Assembly (NCBI GenBank): GCA_963696505.1
Contig: CAVOKN010000007.1
Coordinates: 310,001-374,000 of the forward strand
From: CAVOKN01 sp963696505
Lineage (GTDB): Bacteria > Pseudomonadota > Gammaproteobacteria > Burkholderiales > Rhodocyclaceae
Direction of reading: 5' to 3'
Length of the DNA stretch: 64,000 bases
A model generated the notes under the pieces. The model saw only the letters and a list, made by a program, of their open reading frames with translations, ran no database searches and had not been told where the DNA came from. Positions 43,253-52,127 of this stretch are shown here, piece by piece. Numbering within the stretch: the stretch's first letter is position 1; each line of letters begins with the position of its first letter. A program made the translations under genes and the position numbers.

Positions 43253-44326
43253 ATGGCAGACGAGAAGGACGAACTGATCCGCCTGCGCGAGGAGATCGAC
43301 GCCCTCGACGTGGAGGTGCTGGGGCGGCTCAACCGCCGCGCCCAGATCGCCCACCGCATCGGCGAGATCAAGCACGGCAACATCTATCGTCCCGAGCGCG
43401 AGGCGCAGGTGCTGCGGCGCCTCGCGGAGGCCAACGGCGGTCCGCTGCCGGAAGGCGCGGTGAGCCGCATCTTCCGCGAGATCATGTCGGCTTGCCTCGC
43501 GCTTGAACAACCGCTGCGCATCGCCTACCTCGGCCCCGAGGGCACCTTCTCGGAGGCCGCTGCCGCCAAGCACTTCGGCTCCGCGCCGGCCTTCGCACCG
43601 CTGCCGGCAATCGACGACGTGTTCCGCGCGGTGGAGGCGGGCAATGCCGATTACGGCGTGGTGCCGGTGGAAAACTCCAGTGAGGGGGCGGTGGGGCGCA
43701 CCCTCGACCTGCTGCTGTCGATGCCGCTCAACATTTGCGGCGAGGTCAGCCTGCGCATCCACCAGCACCTGATGTCGCGGCGTGAGTCGCTGGACGGCGT
43801 GAAGCGGCTCTACTCCCACGCCCAGTCGCTGGGCCAGTGCCACGAATGGCTCAACCGCAAGCTGCCGGCGATGGCCCGCGTACCGGTGGCGAGCAACGCC
43901 GAGGCGGCGCGCATGGCCGCAGAGGACGACGAGTCCTGCGCCATCGCCGGCGAGGCGGCCGCGGCGCGCTACGGCCTCAGCGTGCTGGCCCACAGCATCG
44001 AGGACGACCCCAACAACACGACGCGCTTCCTTGTCGTCGCCGAGCACGATGCCGGACCGTCCGGTCGCGACAAGACCTCCTTTGTCTGCTCTGCGCTGAA
44101 TCGGCCCGGGGCGATCCATGCCTTGCTCGGTCCGCTGGCCGAGAACGGCGTTTCGATGACGCGCCTGGAGTCGCGCCCCTCCCGGTCGGGACTTTGGGAG
44201 TACGTGTTCTTCGTCGACGTGGAAGGGCATCGCGGCGATCCGGCGGTAGCGGCCGCGCTCGAAGCGGTCGCGGCACGTGCGTCTTTCCTCAAGGTCCTGG
44301 GTTCCTACCCGGTCGCACTTCCGTAA
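43253..44326 (+). CDS. pheA: Bifunctional chorismate mutase/prephenate dehydratase
   Basis: A P-protein of 357 residues that makes phenylpyruvate from chorismate. The N-terminal AroQ mutase helices read LIRLREEIDALDVEVLGRLNRRAQIAHRIGEIK. The dehydratase domain has YLGPEGTFSEAAA and YGVVPVENSSEGAVGRTLDLL. A C-terminal ACT domain begins at FVCSALNRPGAIHALLGPL, with the ESRPSR phenylalanine-binding motif for feedback control. It is followed 9 bases on by hisC. Confidence 0.96.
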   Translation: MADEKDELIRLREEIDALDVEVLGRLNRRAQIAHRIGEIKHGNIYRPEREAQVLRRLAEANGGPLPEGAVSRIFREIMSACLALEQPLRIAYLGPEGTFSEAAAAKHFGSAPAFAPLPAIDDVFRAVEAGNADYGVVPVENSSEGAVGRTLDLLLSMPLNICGEVSLRIHQHLMSRRESLDGVKRLYSHAQSLGQCHEWLNRKLPAMARVPVASNAEAARMAAEDDESCAIAGEAAAARYGLSVLAHSIEDDPNNTTRFLVVAEHDAGPSGRDKTSFVCSALNRPGAIHALLGPLAENGVSMTRLESRPSRSGLWEYVFFVDVEGHRGDPAVAAALEAVAARASFLKVLGSYPVALP

Positions 44327-44335
44327 GGACTTTCC

Positions 44336-45448
44336 ATGAACGTATCGCAGTTCGCCCCCCCCTACATCCGCGCCATCTCGCCTTACCAGCCGGGCAAGCC
44401 GATCTCGGAACTGGCGCGGGAGATGGGTCTCGATGAGGCGTCAATCATCAAGCTGGCGTCCAACGAGAATCCGCTGGGCATGTCTGCCGCGGCGCGCCAG
44501 GCGGTGGTGGATACTCTCGCCGAGGGCGCCCGCTACCCGGACGGCAATGGCTATCGCCTCAAGCAGGCGCTCTCCCGGCGCCATGGCGTGGGCATGGATC
44601 AGGTCGTGCTCGGCAACGGCTCCAACGACGTGCTGGAGCTGGCGGCGCGCGCCTTTCTCGCCCCCGGCCGGGCGGCGATCTACGCCCAGCATGCGTTTGC
44701 CGTCTATCCCCTGGCCACCCAGGCCAGCGGTGCCACCGGCGTCGAGGTACCGGCGCGGGACTTCGGCCACGATCTGTTCGGCATGCTCGGCGCGGTGACC
44801 GCGGAGACGCGCATCGTGTTCATCGCCAATCCCAACAATCCGACCGGAACGCTGCTTGGCGCCGCCGAGCTGGAGGACTTCCTGCGCGAGCTGCCGCGGG
44901 AGGTGGTGGTGGTGCTGGACGAGGCCTACAGCGAATACCTGCCCGGCGACGTGGCCTACGACAGCGTGCCCTGGCTCGCCGAGTATCCCAACCTGATCGT
45001 AACCCGCACCTTCTCCAAGGCCTATGGCCTTGCGGGCCTGCGGGTGGGCTACGCGTTGGCCAGCGTGCCGGTGGCGGACGTCATGAACCGGGTGCGCCAG
45101 CCTTTCAACGTTTCCTGCGTCGCACTCGCGGCGGCGGAGGCGGCGCTGGCGGATCTGGATTTCGTCGCCCGCAGCGTCGCGGTCAATGCCAATGGAATGA
45201 AGCAGGTGGTGGCGGGGCTGGAGAGCCTTGGCCTGGACTACATTCCGTCCTGCGGCAACTTCGTCACCTTTCAGGTCGGCGATGCCGCGCGCATCAATGC
45301 CAGCCTGCTGCGGCAGGGCGTGATCGTGCGCCCCATCGCCGGCTACGGCATGCCGAACCACCTGCGGGTCAGCATCGGCCTGGAGCAGGAGAACCAGCGC
45401 TTCCTCGATGCCCTGGAGCGGGCGCTGGTAGAGGCGATCGAGGCCTGA
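44336..45448 (+). CDS. hisC: Histidinol-phosphate/aromatic aminotransferase
   Basis: A class I/II PLP aminotransferase of 370 residues. The PLP Lys lies in TRTFSKAYGLAGLRVGYALA. Other family elements are LASNENPLGMS, YPDGNGYRLKQAL, ANPNNPTGT and VLDEAYSEY. The HisC2-type copy inside the pheA-tyrA-aroA cluster probably serves both histidinol phosphate and aromatic amino acid transamination; this dual role is inferred from position. Short gaps on both sides indicate an operon. Confidence 0.93.
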   Translation: MNVSQFAPPYIRAISPYQPGKPISELAREMGLDEASIIKLASNENPLGMSAAARQAVVDTLAEGARYPDGNGYRLKQALSRRHGVGMDQVVLGNGSNDVLELAARAFLAPGRAAIYAQHAFAVYPLATQASGATGVEVPARDFGHDLFGMLGAVTAETRIVFIANPNNPTGTLLGAAELEDFLRELPREVVVVLDEAYSEYLPGDVAYDSVPWLAEYPNLIVTRTFSKAYGLAGLRVGYALASVPVADVMNRVRQPFNVSCVALAAAEAALADLDFVARSVAVNANGMKQVVAGLESLGLDYIPSCGNFVTFQVGDAARINASLLRQGVIVRPIAGYGMPNHLRVSIGLEQENQRFLDALERALVEAIEA

Positions 45449-45455
45449 GTCGCGC

Positions 45456-46370
45456 ATGACCGCGGCCTTCGAGAAGCTGGTCGTCTGCGGCGTCGGGCTG
45501 ATCGGCGGTTCCTTTGCGCTGGCGCTGCGCGAGGCCGGCATGGTGCGGCGGGTGGCGGGCATCGGCCGCTCGCCGGCGTCGGTGCGGGCGGCGCTGGAGC
45601 GCGGCGTGATCGACGAAGCCGCCACCGACTGGAGTCAGGTCCTGGAAGGCGCCGATCTGGTGCTGCTGGCGACGCCGGTCGGGCAGATGGAAGCCCAGAT
45701 GCAGGCCTTGGTGCCGCATCTTGGCTCCGCGGCGCTGGTCACCGATGGCGGCAGCACCAAGCGCGACGTGGTGGCGGCGGCGCGGCGCCAGTTCGGCGCG
45801 CGCATCGGCCAGTTCGTGCCCAGCCATCCCATCGCCGGGGCGGAGAAGAGCGGCGTGGCGGCGGCCGGAGCGGATCTCTACCGTGGCCGTCGCGTCGTCA
45901 TGACGCGCTTGCCGGAGAACAGCGAGGCGGCGCTGGCCCGGGTGCGCACCGCCTGGGAAGCCTGCGGCGCCTCGGTGGCGCAGATGAGCCCGGAGGAGCA
46001 CGATGCGGTGTTCGCCGCGGTGAGCCATCTGCCCCATCTGCTGGCCTTCGCCCTGGTGGACGAATTCGCACAGCGGCCGGAATCGGAGAAGCTGTTCGGC
46101 TTCGCCGCCGGCGGCTTCCGCGACTTCACCCGCATCGCCGGCAGCCATCCCGAGATGTGGCGTGACATCTGCATTGCCAACCGCGACTGCCTGCTCGCCG
46201 AACTGGGTTTGTATGAGGCCGAACTTGCGCGCCTGCGTGGCGCCCTGGAACGGGCCGACGGCGCGGCGCTGGAGCAGGCTTTCGGCCGCGCCCGAGCGGC
46301 GCGCCAGGCGTGGCTGGATCGCATCGAGAGCAAACCATGGATTACCGCGTTGAGTCCGGCGGCCGACTGA
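45456..46370 (+). CDS. tyrA: Prephenate dehydrogenase
   Basis: A 304-residue enzyme of tyrosine synthesis. The NAD-binding motif is CGVGLIGGSFALALREAGM. Active-site elements are TDGGSTKRDVV, VPSHPIAGAEKSGV and AVSHLPHLLAFALV (catalytic His region). There is no fused chorismate mutase or ACT domain. It overlaps the aroA start by 34 bases; in some proteobacteria tyrA and aroA are fused, and here they are adjacent but in different frames. Confidence 0.94.
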   Translation: MTAAFEKLVVCGVGLIGGSFALALREAGMVRRVAGIGRSPASVRAALERGVIDEAATDWSQVLEGADLVLLATPVGQMEAQMQALVPHLGSAALVTDGGSTKRDVVAAARRQFGARIGQFVPSHPIAGAEKSGVAAAGADLYRGRRVVMTRLPENSEAALARVRTAWEACGASVAQMSPEEHDAVFAAVSHLPHLLAFALVDEFAQRPESEKLFGFAAGGFRDFTRIAGSHPEMWRDICIANRDCLLAELGLYEAELARLRGALERADGAALEQAFGRARAARQAWLDRIESKPWITALSPAAD

Positions 46371-47650
46371 GCAGCCCGCCACAAGGCGGCCTGCGCGTGC
46401 CGGGAGACAAGTCGATCTCCCACCGCTCCATCATGCTCGGCGCCATCGCCGACGGCGTGACGCGCATCGAGGGATTCCTCGAAGGCGAGGATGCGCTCGC
46501 CACCATGAACTGCTTCCGCGCCATGGGCGTCGAGATCGACGGTCCGCAGCAGGGGCGCGTGACGGTTCATGGCGTCGGCATCGACGGCCTGCATCGTCCG
46601 GCCGGCGTGCTCGACTGCGGCAATTCGGGTACTTCGATGCGGCTGCTGTCCGGCCTGCTCGCAGGGCAGGGCTTCGCCGCCGAACTGACGGGCGATGCCA
46701 GCCTGCGCCAAAGGCCTATGAAGCGCGTGGCCGTGCCGCTGGGCCAGATGGGCGCGCGCATCGACACCGCCGCCGAAGGGCGTCCGCCGCTGCGCATATC
46801 GCCGGCGGACGGACTCTCCGCCATCGACTACCTGCTGCCGGTGGCGAGCGCCCAGGTGAAGTCGGCGCTGCTGCTGGCGGGGCTCTACGCCAAGGGCCGC
46901 ACCTGCGTCACCGAGCCGGCGCCCACCCGAGACCATACCGAGCGCATGCTGCGCGCCTTCGGTTACCCGGTCGACCGCGAGGGAAGCCGCATTTGCGTCC
47001 AAGGCGGTCGCCGCCTCACGGCGACTGACATCGACGTTCCGGCGGACATCTCCTCGGCCGCCTTCTTCCTGGTGGGAGCGAGCATCGCGCCGGGTTCGGA
47101 CCTGCTGCTGCGCCATGTCGGTGTCAACCCGACGCGCACCGGCGTGATCGCCATCCTGCGCCTGATGGGCGCCGACATCGCGCTGCTCGACGAGCGCGAG
47201 GTGGGCGGCGAGCCGGTGGCGGACATCCGCGTACGCCACGCGCCGCTCCATGGCATCCGCATCCCCGAGGAACTGGTGCCGCTGGCGATCGACGAGTTTC
47301 CGGCGCTGTTCGTCGCTGCCGCCAACGCCAGCGGCGAAACCGTGCTCACCGGTGCCGAGGAACTGCGGGTCAAGGAATCCGACCGCATCGCGGTGATGGC
47401 CGAAGGCCTGCGCCGCCTGGGGGTGCGGGCCGAGCCCTTGCCGGACGGCATGCGCATCGCCGGCGGGCCGGTAGGCGGCGGCGAGGTCGAGTCCCACACC
47501 GACCATCGCATCGCGATGTCCTTCGCCGTCGCGGCGCTTACCGCCAGCGGGCCGATCACGGTGCGCGACTGCGACAACGTCGCCACCAGCTTCCCCGGGT
47601 TCGTCGATCTCGCCGGCGCTGCCGGGCTCGCCATCCGGACCGTGCCGTGA
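46337..47650 (+). CDS. aroA: 3-phosphoshikimate 1-carboxyvinyltransferase (EPSP synthase)
   Basis: A shikimate-pathway enzyme of 437 residues. Phosphate- and substrate-binding signatures are visible: RVPGDKSISHRSIMLGAIADG, LDCGNSGTSMRLLSGLLAG, ELRVKESDRIAVM and the DHRIAMSFAVA C-terminal motif. The ATG at 46337 (MDYRVESGG) is chosen; a start 9 codons upstream is possible but deep inside tyrA. Its stop overlaps the cmk start. The GDKSISHR loop has the residues found in class I glyphosate-sensitive enzymes. Confidence 0.96.
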   Translation: MDYRVESGGRLSSPPQGGLRVPGDKSISHRSIMLGAIADGVTRIEGFLEGEDALATMNCFRAMGVEIDGPQQGRVTVHGVGIDGLHRPAGVLDCGNSGTSMRLLSGLLAGQGFAAELTGDASLRQRPMKRVAVPLGQMGARIDTAAEGRPPLRISPADGLSAIDYLLPVASAQVKSALLLAGLYAKGRTCVTEPAPTRDHTERMLRAFGYPVDREGSRICVQGGRRLTATDIDVPADISSAAFFLVGASIAPGSDLLLRHVGVNPTRTGVIAILRLMGADIALLDEREVGGEPVADIRVRHAPLHGIRIPEELVPLAIDEFPALFVAAANASGETVLTGAEELRVKESDRIAVMAEGLRRLGVRAEPLPDGMRIAGGPVGGGEVESHTDHRIAMSFAVAALTASGPITVRDCDNVATSFPGFVDLAGAAGLAIRTVP

Positions 47651-48345
47651 GCGTGCCGGTGATCGCCGTCGACGGCCCCTCCGCCTCGGGTAAGGGCACC
47701 GTGGCGGCACGGGTCGCGGCGCGGCTCGGATTTCACCTTCTGGACAGCGGCGCGCTCTACCGCGTCGTCGCGCTGGCCGGGCTGCGCGCCGGCGTTGCCC
47801 TGGACGACGAGCAGGCCCTGGCGCGAATCGCCGCATCCCTGCCACTGACTTTCGCGCCCGACCGCGTGCTGCTCGGCGGAGAGGACGTGACGCTGGCAAT
47901 CCGGGCCGAGGAGATTTCGGCCGGCGCCTCCCGCGTGGCGGCGCTGCCGGCGGTGCGCGCCGCGTTGCTGGCGCGCCAGCGCGCCTTTCGCCAGCTTCCG
48001 GGCCTGGTGGCCGACGGACGCGACATGGCGACCGTGGTGTTTCCCGACGCGCCGGTCAAGGTCTTCCTCACCGCGAGCGCGGAGGCGCGCGCTGAGCGCC
48101 GCCATAAACAGTTGATCGAAAAAGGACTGCCTGCTACACTCTCGGGTCTTTTGCAGGATCTGCGCGAGCGCGACGCGCGCGATGTCAAGCGCAGCGTCGC
48201 CCCCCTTGCCCAAAGCGCGGACGCGGCTCTGGTCGATACCACCGACATGACCATCGAGCAGGCCGTCGAAGCCGTTCTGGGCTTGGCCCGGACGGGCTTG
48301 GCGAGCAGATCCGGCAATTCGGGTGTCGCACCTCCCACCGACTGA
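47647..48345 (+). CDS. cmk: Cytidylate kinase
   Basis: Phosphorylates CMP and dCMP; 232 residues. The P-loop is AVDGPSASGKGTVAARVAARLG, and the characteristic VADGRDMATVVFPDAPVKVFLTAS segment follows. Start GTG at 47647 overlaps the aroA stop. The aroA-cmk-rpsA order is conserved across proteobacteria. The last 20 residues are less conserved. Confidence 0.95.
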   Translation: MSVPVIAVDGPSASGKGTVAARVAARLGFHLLDSGALYRVVALAGLRAGVALDDEQALARIAASLPLTFAPDRVLLGGEDVTLAIRAEEISAGASRVAALPAVRAALLARQRAFRQLPGLVADGRDMATVVFPDAPVKVFLTASAEARAERRHKQLIEKGLPATLSGLLQDLRERDARDVKRSVAPLAQSADAALVDTTDMTIEQAVEAVLGLARTGLASRSGNSGVAPPTD

Positions 48346-48452
48346 ACGGGCAACTGGATCGACCATGGCGCCGGCTTCCGGCGCGCCGGTGGTCGTTGGC
48401 GGGTGCGGCGAGTTCCAACCTTGCTGCCGTCTTCGCACGGTGTAGGTCTCCT

Positions 48453-50180
48453 ATGTCCACTGCCACCGCTTCAACCGCTGTTGCCCCTGAAATGCCCCCC
48501 ATGGAAAGCTTTGCCGCCCTCTTCGAGGAGAGCCTGTCGCGCCAGGAAATGCGCGCTGGCGAAGTCATCACGGCCGAGGTGGTCCGGGTCGATCAAAACC
48601 ATGTCGTCGTCAATGCCGGCCTGAAGTCAGAGAGCTTCATCTCCGTCAACGAATTCCGCAACGACCGCGGCGAGGTCGAGGCCAAGCCGGGCGATTTCGT
48701 CCTGGTGGCCATCGAGGCGCTGGAGGACGGCTTCGGCGAGACCCGCCTGTCGCGCGAGAAGGCCAAGCGCATCGCGGCCTGGAACGAACTGGACAAGGCA
48801 CTGCAGGAGGGCACGCTGGTCAAGGGCGTGATCACCGGCAAGGTGAAGGGCGGCCTGACGGTCATGACTAACGGCATCCGCGCCTTCCTGCCGGGCTCGC
48901 TGGTGGATCTGCGGCCGGTCAAGGACACCACACCCTACGAGGGCAAGGAATTCGAGTTCAAGGTCATCAAGCTCGACCGCAAGCGCAACAACGTCGTCAT
49001 GTCGCGCCGCGCCGTGCTGGAAGCGAGCCAGGGCGAGGAGCGCGAGGCGCTGCTGTCTTCCCTCAAGGAAGGCACGGTGGTCAAGGGCATCGTCAAGAAC
49101 ATCACCGACTACGGCGCGTTCGTGGACCTGGGCGGCATCGACGGCCTGCTGCACATCACCGATCTGGCGTGGCGTCGCGTGCGTCACCCCTCGGAAGTGT
49201 TGAACGTGGGCGACGAGGTGCAGGCCAAGGTGCTCAAGTTCGACCAGGAGAAGAACCGCGTTTCCCTGGGCATGAAGCAGTTGGGCGAGGATCCGTGGGT
49301 CGGCATCTCGCGCCGCTATCCGCAGGGTACGCGCCTGTTCGGCAAGGTCACCAACCTCACCGACTACGGTGCGTTCGTCGAAGTGGAGCAGGGCATCGAA
49401 GGCTTGGTGCACGTTTCCGAGATGGACTGGACCAACAAGAACGTCCATCCTTCCAAGGTGGTGCAACTGGGCGACGAGGTCGAAGTGATGATCCTCGAGA
49501 TCGACGAGGACCGCCGCCGCATCTCCCTGGGCATGAAGCAGTGCATGGCCAATCCCTGGGACGATTTCGCCATGAACCACAAGAAGGGCGACAAGGTCCG
49601 CGGCCAGATCAAATCCATCACCGACTTCGGCGTGTTCATCGGCCTGCCGGGCGCCATCGACGGCCTGGTGCACCTGTCCGACCTGTCCTGGTCGGCGCCG
49701 GGCGAGGAAGCCGTGCGCAACTACAAGAAGGGCGACGAGGTGGAAGCGATGGTGCTGTCCATCGACGTCGAGCGCGAGCGCATCTCCCTGGGCGTCAAGC
49801 AGCTCGAGGGCGATCCCTTCACCAACTTCATCGCCACCCACGACAAGAACAGCGTGGTCAAGGGCACGGTGAAGAGCGTGGACCAGAAGGGCGCGGTGAT
49901 CCACCTGTCCGACGAGGTCGAAGGCTATCTACGGGTGTCCGAAGTGTCGCGCGAGCGCATCGAGGATCTGCGCCAGGCGATGAAGGAAGGCGACGCGGTC
50001 GAAGCCATGATCATCAACGTGGACCGCAAATCGCGCGCCATCAACCTGTCGATCAAGGCCAAGGACCAGGCCGAGCAGAGCGAGGCGATTCAGAAGCTGC
50101 AGGCGGAAAGCTCCGCGGCTTCGGGCACGACCAGCCTCGGTGCGCTGCTCAAGGCCAAGCTCAACAATCCTCAGGGCTGA
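48453..50180 (+). CDS. rpsA: 30S ribosomal protein S1
   Basis: A 575-residue mRNA-binding protein that assists translation initiation. Six S1 OB-fold repeats can be followed, for example GEVITAEVVRVDQNHVVVNAG, VVKGIVKNITDYGAFVDLGGIDGL and VRGQIKSITDFGVFIGLPGAIDGL. The ATG at 48453 (MSTATAS) matches the betaproteobacterial start; an upstream in-frame ATG at 48396 would add 19 unlikely residues. Followed 14 bases on by ihfB, the classic pairing. Confidence 0.96.
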   Translation: MSTATASTAVAPEMPPMESFAALFEESLSRQEMRAGEVITAEVVRVDQNHVVVNAGLKSESFISVNEFRNDRGEVEAKPGDFVLVAIEALEDGFGETRLSREKAKRIAAWNELDKALQEGTLVKGVITGKVKGGLTVMTNGIRAFLPGSLVDLRPVKDTTPYEGKEFEFKVIKLDRKRNNVVMSRRAVLEASQGEEREALLSSLKEGTVVKGIVKNITDYGAFVDLGGIDGLLHITDLAWRRVRHPSEVLNVGDEVQAKVLKFDQEKNRVSLGMKQLGEDPWVGISRRYPQGTRLFGKVTNLTDYGAFVEVEQGIEGLVHVSEMDWTNKNVHPSKVVQLGDEVEVMILEIDEDRRRISLGMKQCMANPWDDFAMNHKKGDKVRGQIKSITDFGVFIGLPGAIDGLVHLSDLSWSAPGEEAVRNYKKGDEVEAMVLSIDVERERISLGVKQLEGDPFTNFIATHDKNSVVKGTVKSVDQKGAVIHLSDEVEGYLRVSEVSRERIEDLRQAMKEGDAVEAMIINVDRKSRAINLSIKAKDQAEQSEAIQKLQAESSAASGTTSLGALLKAKLNNPQG

Positions 50181-50194
50181 GCGGTCCGTTATCC

Positions 50195-50479
50195 ATGACC
50201 AAGTCGGAGCTGATCGACCTATTGGCGATGCGCTTTTCCCAGCTCGTCGCCAAGGACGCCGATTTCGCGGTAAAGATGATCCTCGATGCGATGACCGACG
50301 CTTTGGCGCGCGGCGATCGCATCGAGATCCGCGGCTTCGGCAGTTTTGCCCTCAACTACCGGCCCCCGCGCATGGGGCGCAACCCCAAATCCGGCGAGAA
50401 GGTGCAGGTGCCCGAAAAGCACGTGCCCCACTTCAAGGCCGGCAAGGAACTGCGGGAGCGGGTCAACCAGCGGATCTGA
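50195..50479 (+). CDS. ihfB: Integration host factor subunit beta
   Basis: A 94-residue DNA-bending protein. It shows the HU/IHF fold: MTKSELIDLLAMRF, VKMILDAMTDALARGDRIEIRGFGSF and the DNA-intercalating arm YRPPRMGRNPKSGEKVQVPEK. MTKSELI and the position after rpsA identify the beta subunit rather than HU. The ATG at 50195 is the family start. Confidence 0.96.
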   Translation: MTKSELIDLLAMRFSQLVAKDADFAVKMILDAMTDALARGDRIEIRGFGSFALNYRPPRMGRNPKSGEKVQVPEKHVPHFKAGKELRERVNQRI

Positions 50480-50555
50480 GCGGGCTGCGTACGAGTACTG
50501 GTTGCGGCGAGGCGGCGCGGGTGCCGCCTTTTCCCCGTCCGTGGAGTGAGACTGG

Positions 50556-50867
50556 ATGAAAGTCGTGCTGTGGATACCGGCGGTCGTCGTGTTCCTGCTC
50601 CTGCTGGGATTCGCGGCCAAGAACAGCGATCCGGTCACGGTGCGCTTCTTCTTCGATGCCCACTGGCACGTGCCCCTGGTGCTTGTCATGCTGTTGTTCT
50701 TTGTCGCCGGCATCGCCATGGGCGTGACCGGCGCGCTCGGCACCCTGTTCCGCCAGCGCCGCGAGATCGCCCGCCTGCAGCGCGACCTGCCCGCCGCCGA
50801 GCCTGCGCCGTCGGTCCCGGCGCGTCGCAGCCCGGAGCCGGCGATGCTCGAAGAAGAGCACGCCTGA
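50556..50867 (+). CDS. lapA: Lipopolysaccharide assembly protein A
   Basis: A 103-residue inner-membrane protein with two transmembrane segments (WIPAVVVFLLLLGFAA and VPLVLVMLLFFVAGIAMGV) separated by KNSDPVTVRFFF, the LapA signature. A coiled basic region (QRREIARLQRDL) and a Pro-rich tail follow. It is followed 12 bases on by lapB. By homology the pair helps control LPS synthesis through LpxC turnover. Confidence 0.88.
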   Translation: MKVVLWIPAVVVFLLLLGFAAKNSDPVTVRFFFDAHWHVPLVLVMLLFFVAGIAMGVTGALGTLFRQRREIARLQRDLPAAEPAPSVPARRSPEPAMLEEEHA

Positions 50868-50879
50868 GATCCCTGCGGC

Positions 50880-52055
50880 ATGGAATTCGAGCTGTGGTGG
50901 CTGCTGGCTTTCCCCCTGTTTTTCGCCCTGGGCTGGATCGCCGCGCGCATCGACATCAAGCATCTGGTGCGCGAGTCGCGCCAGCTTCCCCGCTCCTACT
51001 TCAAGGGGCTGAATTTCCTGCTGAGCGAGCAGCCCGACAAGGCGATCGAGGCCTTCATCGAGGCGGTCAAGGTAGATCCGCAGACCATAGAGCTGCATTT
51101 CGCGCTGGGCAGCCTGTTCCGCCGCCGCGGCGAGACCGATCGCGCGATCCGCATGCACCAGAACCTGGTGGAGCGCGCCGACCTCGGCGACGAGCAGCGG
51201 CTGACCGCCCTTTCGGAACTCGGCCAGGACTACCTCAAGGCGGGCCTGCTGGACCGGGCGGAGGAGGTTTTCGGACGGCTACGGGGCAGCGGCCTGAACG
51301 AGGTGGCGCTCAAGTTCCTGCTGGAGATCTACCAGCAGGAGAAGGAGTGGCGCAAGGCGATCGACATCGCCCGCGAGATGCCCGACCACTCCGGCCATCT
51401 GTGGCAGAAGGAGATCGCCAACTTCTACTGTGAACTGGCAGCCGCAGAGATCAGCCAGTCTCAGCCCGAGGCGGCGCGCGGGCTGCTGGAGCAAGCCGTG
51501 GCGACCAACCGCAAGAACGTCCGCGCCAACCTGCTGCTGGGCGAGATCGAGGCCGCCGCCGGCCGCCACGAGGCGGCGCTCGCGGCGTGGCAGAAGGTGG
51601 AGCAGCAGAACCCGGTATACCTGGCCCTCGTCGCCAACCGCATGCGCGAGTCCTACCGCCAGATCGGCCGTCCGGAGGAGGGGCTGCGGGTGCTGCGCGG
51701 CTACCTGGAACAGTATCCTTCCCTCGACCTGCTCGACGCGGTATTCCAGTGGCAACTGGCGGCGAGCGGCCCGGAGGATGCCTATCGGCTGGTGCGCGAC
51801 GAGCTGCACCGCAATCCGACGCTGATCGGCCTGGACAAGCTCCTCGAGGCCGCCATCCTCACGGCGCCGCAGGAGATGCGGCCCGACATCGAGCTGGTGA
51901 AGGGGCTGATTCACGGACACACCCGCCGCGTGGCGCGTTACCGCTGCGACAATTGCGGCTTCAAGGCGCGGCAGTTTTACTGGCGCTGCCCGGCCTGCGG
52001 CGGCTGGGAGACCTATCCGCCCAGGCGTACGGAGGAATTCGATCTGACGCCGTGA
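50880..52055 (+). CDS. lapB: Lipopolysaccharide assembly protein B
   Basis: A 391-residue membrane-anchored TPR protein. The N-terminal anchor is WWLLAFPLFFALGWIAARI, followed by TPR-rich helices (YFKGLNFLLSEQPDKAIEAFIEAVKVD). A C-terminal rubredoxin-like metal knuckle reads YRCDNCGFKARQFYWRCPACGGW. This layout is specific to LapB (YciM), which targets LpxC for FtsH degradation and coordinates LPS assembly. Confidence 0.94.
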   Translation: MEFELWWLLAFPLFFALGWIAARIDIKHLVRESRQLPRSYFKGLNFLLSEQPDKAIEAFIEAVKVDPQTIELHFALGSLFRRRGETDRAIRMHQNLVERADLGDEQRLTALSELGQDYLKAGLLDRAEEVFGRLRGSGLNEVALKFLLEIYQQEKEWRKAIDIAREMPDHSGHLWQKEIANFYCELAAAEISQSQPEAARGLLEQAVATNRKNVRANLLLGEIEAAAGRHEAALAAWQKVEQQNPVYLALVANRMRESYRQIGRPEEGLRVLRGYLEQYPSLDLLDAVFQWQLAASGPEDAYRLVRDELHRNPTLIGLDKLLEAAILTAPQEMRPDIELVKGLIHGHTRRVARYRCDNCGFKARQFYWRCPACGGWETYPPRRTEEFDLTP

Positions 52056-52127
52056 GGCGAGGATTGAGGATTGGGGGGCGGGTTGGACCCGGCTTCTGAG
52101 GACTGACTTTTAGCGTAGGAACAAGAC

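Noticed and set aside
52056..52127. Repeat-like GAGGATTGAGGATTGGGG sequence before ugd
   Set aside because: Too short and without a second copy in the window; no regulatory role can be supported.
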